64,000 bases of DNA, from the IMG/VR virus record IMGVR_UViG_3300025000_000091, positions 1 through 64,000 of that record; one strand, 5' to 3'. Shown piece after piece: positions 41,885 through 48,682 of this stretch (position 1 is its first letter; each line of letters opens with the position of its first letter). The notes under the pieces are model-generated. The model saw only the letters and a program-made list of their open reading frames with translations, had not been told where the DNA came from and searched no databases. This DNA is from a virus. The translations under genes and the position numbers were made by a program.

Positions 41885-42019
41885 TTTATCAACACTCGAT
41901 TCTAGATATCTAATTTGCCCGTAGAACGATTTTCTTTAAAATGAATAGGAAGATATGGGTCAGGTAAAAAACTCTTAAAATAGATTATAAATTTCTCTCC
42001 GACGGCTATCTTTTTCTTT

Positions 42020-42042
42020 ATTATACTCGGGAAAAGAGAAAT
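42020..42042 (-). promoter_or_regulatory. Promoter-like AGTATAATA element
   Basis: TATAAT at 42025-42020 on the - strand in the context GAGTATAATAAA, with a T-rich run 11 nt upstream. The 163-bp gap it lies in holds no gene with a usable start, although one open frame could encode about 35 residues. Confidence 0.5.
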
Positions 42043-42047
42043 CTAGC

Positions 42048-42665
42048 TTATTTTTTTCTAAAATCTCTATTTTTCATCTGAACAATAGTACACCAATCAG
42101 AAATCCGATTAGTCAAACGGATGTCTTGAAGTTTTTCAGCCAATTCATTTAAGGAATAGTTTGAAGTAAAGATAATTTGTCTTTCCCACTCGTATCTTGC
42201 AACAAGGATTGAATACAACATAACATAGGACCAATCCGTTGTTTTATCTATTCCAAAATCATCTACAATTAACAATTCAACTTCTTTGTATCTTTTAATC
42301 AGGATTTCAGAAGCGGTAAAAACAAAATCCTTTTGTTCCCTATATGGATTTTCTTCTATTGTTTCATCATAATCCCGGATTATTATATTTGGTCGGGAAT
42401 AACTGTTTTTGATTGATTCAACAATATCATTTTCCTTGATAAAAATTGCCGCTCTTGGATCATTCCATGATTTAGGATGTAATTTCCATTGTTCAATATG
42501 ATAAATCAAGGCAAGAACAGAAGATATTGTTTTGCCTGCTCCTGATTCCCCGGTAAAATAAATACTTTCACCTAAATTAAATTTTTGATTCCCTTCTCTG
42601 TAAATTTTATATGCAATTTTAGCAATCTTTGAAGGAACTCCATATTCCAATAATTTTTCAAACAT
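42048..42665 (-). CDS. Helicase loader, DnaC-like AAA+ ATPase
   Basis: 205 residues from the ATG behind ggagat; upstream ATGs at 42686 and 42680 are weaker. Walker A is GESGAGKT, Walker B ELLIVDDFG, and sensor 1 IIFTSNYSL, the order of DnaC/IstB proteins. It would load the DnaB-like helicase at the origin opened by the initiator. Overlaps the initiator-like gene by 8 nt. Confidence 0.85.
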   Translation of the reverse strand: MFEKLLEYGVPSKIAKIAYKIYREGNQKFNLGESIYFTGESGAGKTISSVLALIYHIEQWKLHPKSWNDPRAAIFIKENDIVESIKNSYSRPNIIIRDYDETIEENPYREQKDFVFTASEILIKRYKEVELLIVDDFGIDKTTDWSYVMLYSILVARYEWERQIIFTSNYSLNELAEKLQDIRLTNRISDWCTIVQMKNRDFRKK

Positions 42666-43653
42666 TGAGTCTATCTCCATTCTCATTGGTTAATCTTGTC
42701 CATACTCCATTATCGACAACTACATCGATCCTATCCCGAGGAGCATTATTTTTAGACATGAATCTATTGGTTGGTTTGGATTGTTGATTGTTTTTACGAG
42801 GATTTTTATGGCGCTCAATTGCAGCTTCAATCTTTATAAACTTTTGCCGAAAAGCTGAACCGCTTTCAGCTTCAGGAACATAATCAAGCCCAAAAATCTT
42901 TGAATATTCATAAAGGACTTTTCTTTGTCTTTTTAATTCAATTCCATTTTGTTCTTCAAGGATACGAAATTCATTGGACCATTGATTTAATTGTTTGGTC
43001 GTATGAATGATATTCTTTTTTGAGGAGATTGTTTTTGATAGCTTTTCAGCCAAGGGGAGGAACTTTTCATTCCTTTCTTTTAAGGAAGGTTTTTTTGAAG
43101 AATTATTTTCCTGAGAAATAGGAAGACGAGAACGCTCCATATTTTTAGTTTCCTTCTTTAGGTCTCCTTCTTTAGGTCTCCTTATATAGTTACCGATATT
43201 AGCCATAACTTGTGACCGTTCTCTGATTCCTCCAGTTACCGATATTAGCCATAACTTGTTATTAGTTGTTATCCTAATATTTTCATCATCAATTGTTGTA
43301 TTTTCCTTATTTATTTCTAAAAATCCCATGATTTTTTGGTAATTTATTTTGTAAAATAATTTGGCCGGTATTCCTTTTCTTTTTATCTCAATAAATCCAA
43401 CTTCGTTAATATTCTTTTTTGTTTTTTGAAGTCTCTCTAATGACATTCCTGTATTTTCCATTTGCTCTTGTTCTGTAAGGAAAAACCATCCATCCTCTGT
43501 CATATTCCTTTGATCAAAATATTCAAATTTATCAATTAAATTTAAAAGGACGACTGAAAATTCAGGGCCAAAAATCATGAGGATTTTTTTATTTATTTTT
43601 AGAAATGAATTTTGTGAAAATAATTGAAAAAATAATTCTTTTGATTCAGTCAT
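42658..43653 (-). CDS. Replication initiator-like winged-helix protein
   Basis: 331 residues. An N-terminal winged helix (residues about 28-110, LTEQEQMENTGMSLERLQKTKKNINEVGFIEIKRKGIPAKLFYKI) is followed by a low-complexity linker and a C-terminal helical domain with conserved Trp/Tyr. Such O-like/DnaD-like proteins bind phage origins and hand over the helicase loader, which is encoded next. Confidence 0.7.
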   Translation of the reverse strand: MTESKELFFQLFSQNSFLKINKKILMIFGPEFSVVLLNLIDKFEYFDQRNMTEDGWFFLTEQEQMENTGMSLERLQKTKKNINEVGFIEIKRKGIPAKLFYKINYQKIMGFLEINKENTTIDDENIRITTNNKLWLISVTGGIRERSQVMANIGNYIRRPKEGDLKKETKNMERSRLPISQENNSSKKPSLKERNEKFLPLAEKLSKTISSKKNIIHTTKQLNQWSNEFRILEEQNGIELKRQRKVLYEYSKIFGLDYVPEAESGSAFRQKFIKIEAAIERHKNPRKNNQQSKPTNRFMSKNNAPRDRIDVVVDNGVWTRLTNENGDRLNV

Positions 43654-43665
43654 AATATTTACCTA

Positions 43666-43962
43666 TTATAAAATTTTAAAATAAAATTTAGCCGGAAATC
43701 CAAATTTTATTACAGAAATTAATCCTAATGAGGCAAGTTCAATTCGAAGTGAATTTATTTTTTCCTTACCTGTTTTTAAATCTTCGGATTGTTCCTTGAT
43801 TGAAATAGAAAAATAGCCGTTACCGGATTTATTTTCATTTTTTATGAAAGGTATTTTTGAAAGAAGATAAGAATAATAAAGTGCTGGAAATGAACCAATT
43901 TCTTTTATAAGGTTTTTGCTAATTGTAAGATTTGGTTCATAATGCTGTTTTGATCGGCCCAT
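43666..43962 (-). CDS. Stand-alone winged-helix protein, paralogue of the initiator N-terminus
   Basis: 98 residues matching the N-terminal domain of the next gene in layout: an FPALYYSYLL helix, a SIKEQSEDLKTGKEKINSLRIELASLGLISV recognition part, then KFGFPAKFYFKI. It may act as a partner or competitor of the initiator at the same DNA site. Strong aaaggaggtag Shine-Dalgarno. Confidence 0.65.
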   Translation of the reverse strand: MGRSKQHYEPNLTISKNLIKEIGSFPALYYSYLLSKIPFIKNENKSGNGYFSISIKEQSEDLKTGKEKINSLRIELASLGLISVIKFGFPAKFYFKIL

Positions 43963-44063
43963 TTACTACCTCCTTTAGAGATTGCAAATGGCAATGAAAA
44001 AATAGAAATGTCATTTGAACCTCGCCAATTGCGGCGTGAATCCGCAAGTTAATTGAAAGGGAA

Positions 44064-44097
44064 GAAGGTTGATATAATTGGCGTAATATCAACCTTC
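44064..44097. repeat. Perfect 12-bp inverted repeat, possible origin or operator
   Basis: GAAGGTTGATAT (44064-44075) and ATATCAACCTTC (44086-44097) flank a 10-nt loop in the 241-bp gene-free stretch 43963-44203, next to the initiator-like genes. A second small dyad, CGCCAATTGCGGCG, lies near 44023-44036, and its CGCCAATT half is the inverse of AATTGGCG in the big loop. A TATAAT reading leftward lies at 44156-44151. No run of T's follows, so a terminator is unlikely. Confidence 0.6.
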
Positions 44098-44203
44098 CAG
44101 CCTGGGCAGCTTCCCCCGATGATCAGTCAGGGTATCCTTATTTCTGGCTTATTATATTAAAAATCTAAGGGAAAATAAAGGGATATTTTTATTAATTATT
44201 TCA

Positions 44204-44395
44204 TTATCTTATGATGATAGATGAAATCTCTTTATTACCTTTAAAATATTTAACTGTCCAAGATTTATCTTTTGAGAGATATTCCCGGATGGCAATTGCT
44301 GTTTCGTGATTTTCTCCCAATTTTTTAATGATTCCGTTATGAAAATGGATCAATTCACAGGCCGGGATTTCCGATAAATCAATTAGTATTTTCAT
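44204..44395 (-). CDS. Hypothetical 63-residue protein
   Basis: Begins MKILIDLSEIPACELIHFHNGI, with a charged helical middle and strand end. Overlaps the next upstream gene by four bases. Not recognised. Confidence 0.5.
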   Translation of the reverse strand: MKILIDLSEIPACELIHFHNGIIKKLGENHETAIAIREYLSKDKSWTVKYFKGNKEISSIIIR

Positions 44396-44589
44396 TTCTT
44401 TTCCCTTATCAACCCAATATAAAATCCTGTTGGGAGCTTGGAATAAACGGTTTCCATTTTTGTTTCAAGATTTAATCTTTTGACAACTCCTTCTTCAGTT
44501 GAAAAATGGGTCAGAAAATCTTTTGAAATGAATTGGGAATAACCGTTTTCTAAATATTGTTTTACTTCATCAAATTCTATCTGTTTCAT
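44392..44589 (-). CDS. Hypothetical 65-residue protein
   Basis: Basic/acidic mixed sequence ending GFYIGLIREKK. Overlaps the primase stop by four bases and has gatgagg before the ATG. Not recognised. Confidence 0.5.
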   Translation of the reverse strand: MKQIEFDEVKQYLENGYSQFISKDFLTHFSTEEGVVKRLNLETKMETVYSKLPTGFYIGLIREKK

Positions 44590-45509
44590 TTCCTCATCTC
44601 CAATTTAAACATTAATTCATCCGCTTCTTCTTGTTCCATATCCCCTGGATCAGTTTTCAAATCCGGTAATTTCCAACATTTTATCCCTCGAAAACAAAGT
44701 TCAGAATATATTTTTTCAGCTTGTTTTCTGGCTTGAGATTCAGGGTCAAATAATAAAAATACTTCTTTCATTTTTGCTAATTTTCTGATTTGCTCCAATC
44801 GGTATTTGATCCCAAATAGAGCAATGGCCCCATTTCCTAAACGCCAAACATCCGTAACCCCTTCAACAATTACACATCGTTCATTTATTGGATTCCCATA
44901 ATAGATTGTTTTATGTTCGATTATTTCTAATTCCTGGGGACAGGCGATATATTTCAATTTGTGTTTTCCAGTAATATCCCGTCCCTGAAATGAAACAATT
45001 TCACCTTCCCACTCAACCGGAATAATTATTCTGTGGCTATAATCGAGTGTTTTGCCCTCTATTTCCAGTGGGGCAAGTGGACCGGTACTTCTTACCCCAT
45101 ATTTATTTTTAATCAGTTCTGGGTCAAATTTGCGCTTTTTGAGATATGTTTCATGATGCGGCAGTAGATCGGTCATCCCTCCCGGAAATTTGAAATTGCT
45201 TTTTCGTTTTATCTCTTTCTTTTTTTGAATTGTTAAAACGGTATATTTTCTTATTATTTCATCAGCTTCATAAGTTGAGATTCGTAAAAGTCCTGAAAGT
45301 GCCTTTCTCTGGGATTTCCCGCCACAACGCCAGCAAACAAATTTATCAAAAAATCTAGATTGAATATCAAAACAATACCCTAAATGATAACCGAGATTGC
45401 CGGAACAGAATGGACACTCAATATGAATCCATCCACCTGAGCAGTGTTTATGTCCAGATGTTATCCCATTTAGGTGAAAATCCTGATATAATTGTTTTAT
45501 GTTGAGCAT
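44586..45509 (-). CDS. DNA primase, DnaG-like
   Basis: 307 residues from the ATG at MLNIKQLYQDF. An N-terminal zinc ribbon (CPFC at 32-35, CWRC at 59-62) is followed by a catalytic core with SHRIIIPVEWEGEIVSFQGRD and a TOPRIM domain VIVEGVTDV..LLFDPESQARKQAEKI. It makes RNA primers for the phage DnaE. It is shorter than DnaG because the C-terminal helicase-binding domain is missing or reduced. Confidence 0.85.
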   Translation of the reverse strand: MLNIKQLYQDFHLNGITSGHKHCSGGWIHIECPFCSGNLGYHLGYCFDIQSRFFDKFVCWRCGGKSQRKALSGLLRISTYEADEIIRKYTVLTIQKKKEIKRKSNFKFPGGMTDLLPHHETYLKKRKFDPELIKNKYGVRSTGPLAPLEIEGKTLDYSHRIIIPVEWEGEIVSFQGRDITGKHKLKYIACPQELEIIEHKTIYYGNPINERCVIVEGVTDVWRLGNGAIALFGIKYRLEQIRKLAKMKEVFLLFDPESQARKQAEKIYSELCFRGIKCWKLPDLKTDPGDMEQEEADELMFKLEMRK

Positions 45510-45513
45510 ATTA

Positions 45514-45687
45514 TTAAAAATCCAGAAGATCAAAAATATAATCCGGTTCAAGCCCGAAATAATTATATAAAACTTCTTCTGGATCAGCTCCATTATTCAC
45601 TTCTTGTTTTGCTTCATTGATTAAATTATCCGCTTCATCGGAAGAAAGATTGTCTCGTCGCATAATTGTTGTTTTGAGATTATCCAT
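45514..45687 (-). CDS. 57-residue phage early protein
   Basis: ATG behind a strong aaaggagggc; stop at 45514-45516. The sequence has DEADNLINEAKQEVNNGADPEEVLYNYFGLEPDYIFDLLDF, a helix-loop pattern common to small phage proteins near primase genes. A promoter-like element lies 26 nt upstream. Confidence 0.7.
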   Translation of the reverse strand: MDNLKTTIMRRDNLSSDEADNLINEAKQEVNNGADPEEVLYNYFGLEPDYIFDLLDF

Positions 45688-45712
45688 ATTTATGCCCTCC
45701 TTTGTTTATTTT

Positions 45713-45735
45713 ATTATACTGGATTGTTTAAAAAT
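45713..45735 (-). promoter_or_regulatory. Promoter-like AGTATAATA element
   Basis: TATAAT at 45718-45713 on the - strand in the context CAGTATAATA, with TTTTT 11 nt upstream and the 57-residue gene starting 26 nt downstream. One of the best matches of the series. Confidence 0.6.
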
Positions 45736-46144
45736 ATCCGTTAAAATATCTAAAATTTATACAACCATAATTCCATATTTCGGCCGGTATTCTCAATTCT
45801 GAACAAATTCCGCAGGCATAAGCGATATTATAAATACAATTATTACAGCGTTTTTCTCCAGTTTCTTCTATCCTATACCAAGGGATTTTTAAATTGTTTG
45901 ATAATTCATTTAATTCTGGTTTGTTCTGGGAATGCCAATGATTTAATTTTGTTTCAAAAGTGAATCCCCATTGTTTAAGGGCAATTACATTCTGAATTAA
46001 AAGATCACAGGTCCAGAAATCAAATTTTTCAATATATCCTCGACCTGAAAGGAGTTTAGCCCTTCTGGCATCAATAAAAGTTCGGGGAAAAGAAAATTTA
46101 ATTTTATTCCCCATTAATTCGGCTTGTTTCAGATCGGTATCCAT
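45728..46144 (-). CDS. Hypothetical Cys-containing protein
   Basis: 138 residues from the ATG within the previous gene's end. RCNNCIYNIAYACGICSELR near the C-terminus has four Cys in a possible metal site. Helical N-terminal half with several Trp. Not recognised. Confidence 0.5.
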   Translation of the reverse strand: MDTDLKQAELMGNKIKFSFPRTFIDARRAKLLSGRGYIEKFDFWTCDLLIQNVIALKQWGFTFETKLNHWHSQNKPELNELSNNLKIPWYRIEETGEKRCNNCIYNIAYACGICSELRIPAEIWNYGCINFRYFNGYF

Positions 46145-46383
46145 TCGATCCACCCGACAAAAAGATAGGAGTAAACAATTAATAAAACAATTCCTATTTT
46201 CATTTTCTCCCTGATAAGGTTTTCTACGATCCTGGAAGCGTTTTTCTGCCCCTGTAGCCATTCTCGCACTTCCGGGGATAGGGTAGCCAGCCAGGCTACT
46301 TTTTTTCGATTAAGGGGCAGTTTTGGCCGTCCTGCCCCTGGTCTTTTACCGCCCTTGCCGGTTATGTTTTGTTGTCTGATCAT
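46129..46383 (-). CDS. Ribbon-helix-helix-like protein with membrane tail
   Basis: 84 residues. GGKRPGAGRPK is an AT-hook-like basic start. WLATLSPEVREWLQGQKNASRIVENLI resembles the ribbon-helix-helix pattern of Arc-type DNA binders. The last 25 residues form a hydrophobic segment (IGIVLLIVYSYLFVGWIEWI). A DNA-binding head on a membrane tail is odd for so small a protein; the tail could instead be a translational overlap effect. Confidence 0.5.
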   Translation of the reverse strand: MIRQQNITGKGGKRPGAGRPKLPLNRKKVAWLATLSPEVREWLQGQKNASRIVENLIREKMKIGIVLLIVYSYLFVGWIEWIPI

Positions 46384-46399
46384 AAGTTATTTCCTTTTG

Positions 46400-46633
46400 T
46401 TAAGCTACCGCAATCCACCAGCCCTCTGTACCATACCGTCTGTGGCCGCCGATTATCCATTCTTTTTTGGTCGTAATTTGCAAAGCCTTATAGAGATTAC
46501 TATTTTTGTTATAAGGAGCAATAAGCCCTCCGATAATTTCGATTTTTGTATCTGATGGCCAATCATTAAGATTTAATCTTCTTGCCAATTCGCTTTTGGG
46601 GTGATTTTCGATATATTCGCCCTTCGTAGTCAT
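46400..46633 (-). CDS. Hypothetical 77-residue protein
   Basis: Starts at the ATG behind aagggagaaaatc. DTKIEIIGGLIAPYN and KEWIIGGHRRYGTEGWWIAV look beta-rich. It is preceded by one of the two identical 20-bp motifs (46678-46697). Unknown. Confidence 0.55.
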   Translation of the reverse strand: MTTKGEYIENHPKSELARRLNLNDWPSDTKIEIIGGLIAPYNKNSNLYKALQITTKKEWIIGGHRRYGTEGWWIAVA

Positions 46634-46677
46634 GATTTTCTCCCTTGTTGAGTTTGATTTCTTCCTCTCTATGATTA

Positions 46678-46697
46678 AAATATATATCCTTTTCAAA
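46678..46697 (-). promoter_or_regulatory. Early promoter-like 20-bp motif, copy 1
   Basis: The - strand carries TTTGAAAAGGATATATATTT, identical over 20 bases to a second copy at 47970-47989, each about 40-45 nt before a small gene's start. The TATATAT core could be a -10 element; no TTGACA-type hexamer is at the expected distance. Confidence 0.5.
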
Positions 46698-46725
46698 CAA
46701 AAGTAAAGGGTAAATACAATCTTTT

Positions 46726-47208
46726 TTAAAATAAATTTCTTAATTCCTCAAAAGCCTCATCAATCCTGCATTTCTTAATTCCCTTACCAACTAAAAATTC
46801 CTTGATTTTTCCCTTGATTGAATAATAGGAGGTATCGGCAGCAATCCCCATAATTTCCGCAGGACCAGAAAAGATAATATTCGCAACCATTTTGGCCTCT
46901 TCCCCTAAATTGCTTAATAGATGCCGAAAAACAGCTGTATTTTCAGTGTTGATATTCTTAGCAATATCTTCATATTCATCACAAACATTTTCCTTTTGAT
47001 CTTTAACGAAATCACATAATGCCCTGGTAACATAATGGTGGACGCAGGTTGATAATTTTCCCCTGGAAGGATTATAATTATCAACAGCAATACAAAGGGC
47101 CAAAAGGGCTTCAGATTTCAATTCCTCAAAATCAATCCCAGTTGTTCGGCAAAAGGACCAAGCTAAAGAATGAGCCTGATTGATATGCTTTGTGACCAAG
47201 ATATTCAT
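46726..47208 (-). CDS. Sigma-70-like protein
   Basis: 160 residues from the ATG overlapping the previous stop. HSLAWSFCRTTGIDFEELKSEALLALCIAVDNYNPSRGKLSTCVHHYVTRALCDFVK matches sigma region 2 (FEDLxSEA..A..A...YdpsRG..FstY...). The remainder could be a small region-4-like helix-turn-helix. It may direct host RNA polymerase to phage promoters. Confidence 0.7.
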   Translation of the reverse strand: MNILVTKHINQAHSLAWSFCRTTGIDFEELKSEALLALCIAVDNYNPSRGKLSTCVHHYVTRALCDFVKDQKENVCDEYEDIAKNINTENTAVFRHLLSNLGEEAKMVANIIFSGPAEIMGIAADTSYYSIKGKIKEFLVGKGIKKCRIDEAFEELRNLF

Positions 47209-47390
47209 TTTTTGTCCCTTTCCTTTGAAATGAGTTCTTTGCATTGCTCAAAATCCTCCATTAATTTTTCAAAGCATTTTTCACAAATCCCGTGAGAAAG
47301 ACCACCCTGGGTTCCTTTGGAATCGATTACCCGGATAAAAGTGGTGCAGTATGAGCACTGCACTACCAGGATATTAGATTGTTTGGTCAT
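47205..47390 (-). CDS. Zinc-ribbon protein
   Basis: 61 residues with VQCSYCTTF and GICEKCFEKL, a two-knuckle zinc site typical of small phage regulators. Overlaps the sigma-like gene by four bases, so the two may work together. Confidence 0.6.
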   Translation of the reverse strand: MTKQSNILVVQCSYCTTFIRVIDSKGTQGGLSHGICEKCFEKLMEDFEQCKELISKERDKK

Positions 47391-47401
47391 TTTGATTAAT
47401 T

Positions 47402-47617
47402 TTAAATAACTTGAGCAAAATTATCAACCGCTTCTAAAAGTTGATTAATAATTTTTTTATTTTGAATTTTGGGTTGTTTCGTTGCAGATTCAACTCTACG
47501 AATTTCTCGGTCTTCAGTCCCGAAAATTCGATAAAATTGGCCATCAATAATAACATGGATTTGACGGCGAACGCTTAAAAAATTATCATTAATAAAATAA
47601 AACCATGTACATTTCAT
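47402..47617 (-). CDS. Hypothetical 71-residue protein
   Basis: From the ATG behind ggaggacaaa. KCTWFYFINDNFLSVRRQIHVIIDGQFYRIFG is strand-rich and the end helical. No family recognised. The ggaggacaaaatgaa start context is shared with the next gene upstream. Confidence 0.55.
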   Translation of the reverse strand: MKCTWFYFINDNFLSVRRQIHVIIDGQFYRIFGTEDREIRRVESATKQPKIQNKKIINQLLEAVDNFAQVI

Positions 47618-47664
47618 TTTGTCCTCCCTTGGGCAGTTTAGAGTCATGCCCAGGACAGGTTAGT

Positions 47665-47928
47665 TTATCTCATGTTATTATTGGGAATGTTACTTGTTAA
47701 TACCCTTACTCTTTGCAATGTTCTTTTTTCTGTGAAGTTTGCAGTGATATCACAAAGACATCCTTCCTTTCCAAAAATTTTATGGGCATCCCACGCTCCC
47801 TGCTCATTAAACCACCGATACCTGATACCATTTGTTTCTATCTCTACATAAGCAAATTCAAAAGGACATAAAGCCGATCTTTGTGCTGTTCCTGTTCCGA
47901 TAAACCTTACTCTCGTTGTTGCTTTCAT
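47665..47928 (-). CDS. First early gene, hypothetical 87-residue protein
   Basis: Behind ccaaggaggacaaa. Beta-rich with FEFAYVEIETNGIRYRWFNEQGAWDAHKIFG and two Cys. It is the promoter-proximal gene of the whole leftward block, a place where phages often encode host take-over proteins. Unknown function. Confidence 0.55.
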   Translation of the reverse strand: MKATTRVRFIGTGTAQRSALCPFEFAYVEIETNGIRYRWFNEQGAWDAHKIFGKEGCLCDITANFTEKRTLQRVRVLTSNIPNNNMR

Positions 47929-47969
47929 TTTGTCCTCCTTGGGGTTTGTTTTTCTCCCTCTCTTAATTT

Positions 47970-47989
47970 AAATATATATCCTTTTCAAA
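47970..47989 (-). promoter_or_regulatory. Early promoter-like 20-bp motif, copy 2
   Basis: Identical to the motif at 46678-46697. It lies in the 190-bp divergent gap (47929-48118) between the leftward early and rightward late units, so it probably starts the early block. The rest of the gap is A-rich and holds a weak TATATT-like element for the + strand near 48070. Confidence 0.55.
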
Positions 47990-48118
47990 AAAAAGAAAAG
48001 GAAAAAGTAAGAAAAAAGAGGAAAAACCCCAAAAAAAATCCAACCCCTTTATTTTCCTAATAAAATCCTATATATTTAAGATAAATAAGTCATTCAACCC
48101 TAATAAAAAAGATTGAAA

Positions 48119-48682
48119 ATGGTTCGTACAAAAACAAAATCTCCCCCCAAACCAATTAAAAAGGCTAGAAAGAAGCCTCAAAGAGTATCCCCTGTCCCTA
48201 AACAGCCAGAAGGCAGACCCCCTATATATGACTCAAAGGTTCACCCTGAATTAGCTCATAAGTTTTGTTTATTGGGTTGTACTAATGAAAGATTGGGGCA
48301 ATTGTTAGGAGTATCCACGATTAGCATAGAAAATTGGATAAGACAATATGATGAGTTTTTTAGGGCCATAAGGGAGGGAAGGGAGATTGCAGACGCTAAC
48401 GTGGCCAAATCCTTATATCATAGAGCTTGCGGTTACACCCATGAGGATGTCCATATAAGCAGTTATATGGGAGGGGTAACAATCACCCCAATTAAAAAGC
48501 ATTATCCTCCTGATGTTGGCGCTGCAACTCTTTGGCTTACAAATCGGACAAAACAATTATCCCCTGATAAACGCTGGACAGTAAATCAACAGCAAGAAAT
48601 ATCTGGTCCTAATGGGGAACCACTCCAGGCTGGCAATGTTGTTGTGATTCTCCCTCCTGAACGGAGTTTGAATAATGGGTGA
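48119..48682 (+). CDS. terS: Terminase small subunit
   Basis: 187 residues from the ATG; a TTG six bases earlier is possible. A basic N-terminus (KSPPKPIKKARKKPQR) precedes a helix-turn-helix NERLGQLLGVSTISIENWIRQYDEFFRAIREGREIADANVAKSLYHRACG, the standard DNA-binding domain of small terminases. It recognises the packaging site and stimulates TerL, encoded next with an 8-nt overlap. Confidence 0.85.
   Translation: MVRTKTKSPPKPIKKARKKPQRVSPVPKQPEGRPPIYDSKVHPELAHKFCLLGCTNERLGQLLGVSTISIENWIRQYDEFFRAIREGREIADANVAKSLYHRACGYTHEDVHISSYMGGVTITPIKKHYPPDVGAATLWLTNRTKQLSPDKRWTVNQQQEISGPNGEPLQAGNVVVILPPERSLNNG

Noticed and set aside
41885-42047. Possible 35-residue gene in the gap before the 91-residue gene
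   Set aside because: The frame is open and protein-like but has no ATG, GTG or TTG start with a ribosome-binding site.
44064-44097. Intrinsic terminator
   Set aside because: The stem is perfect but AT-rich and no T-run follows on either strand.
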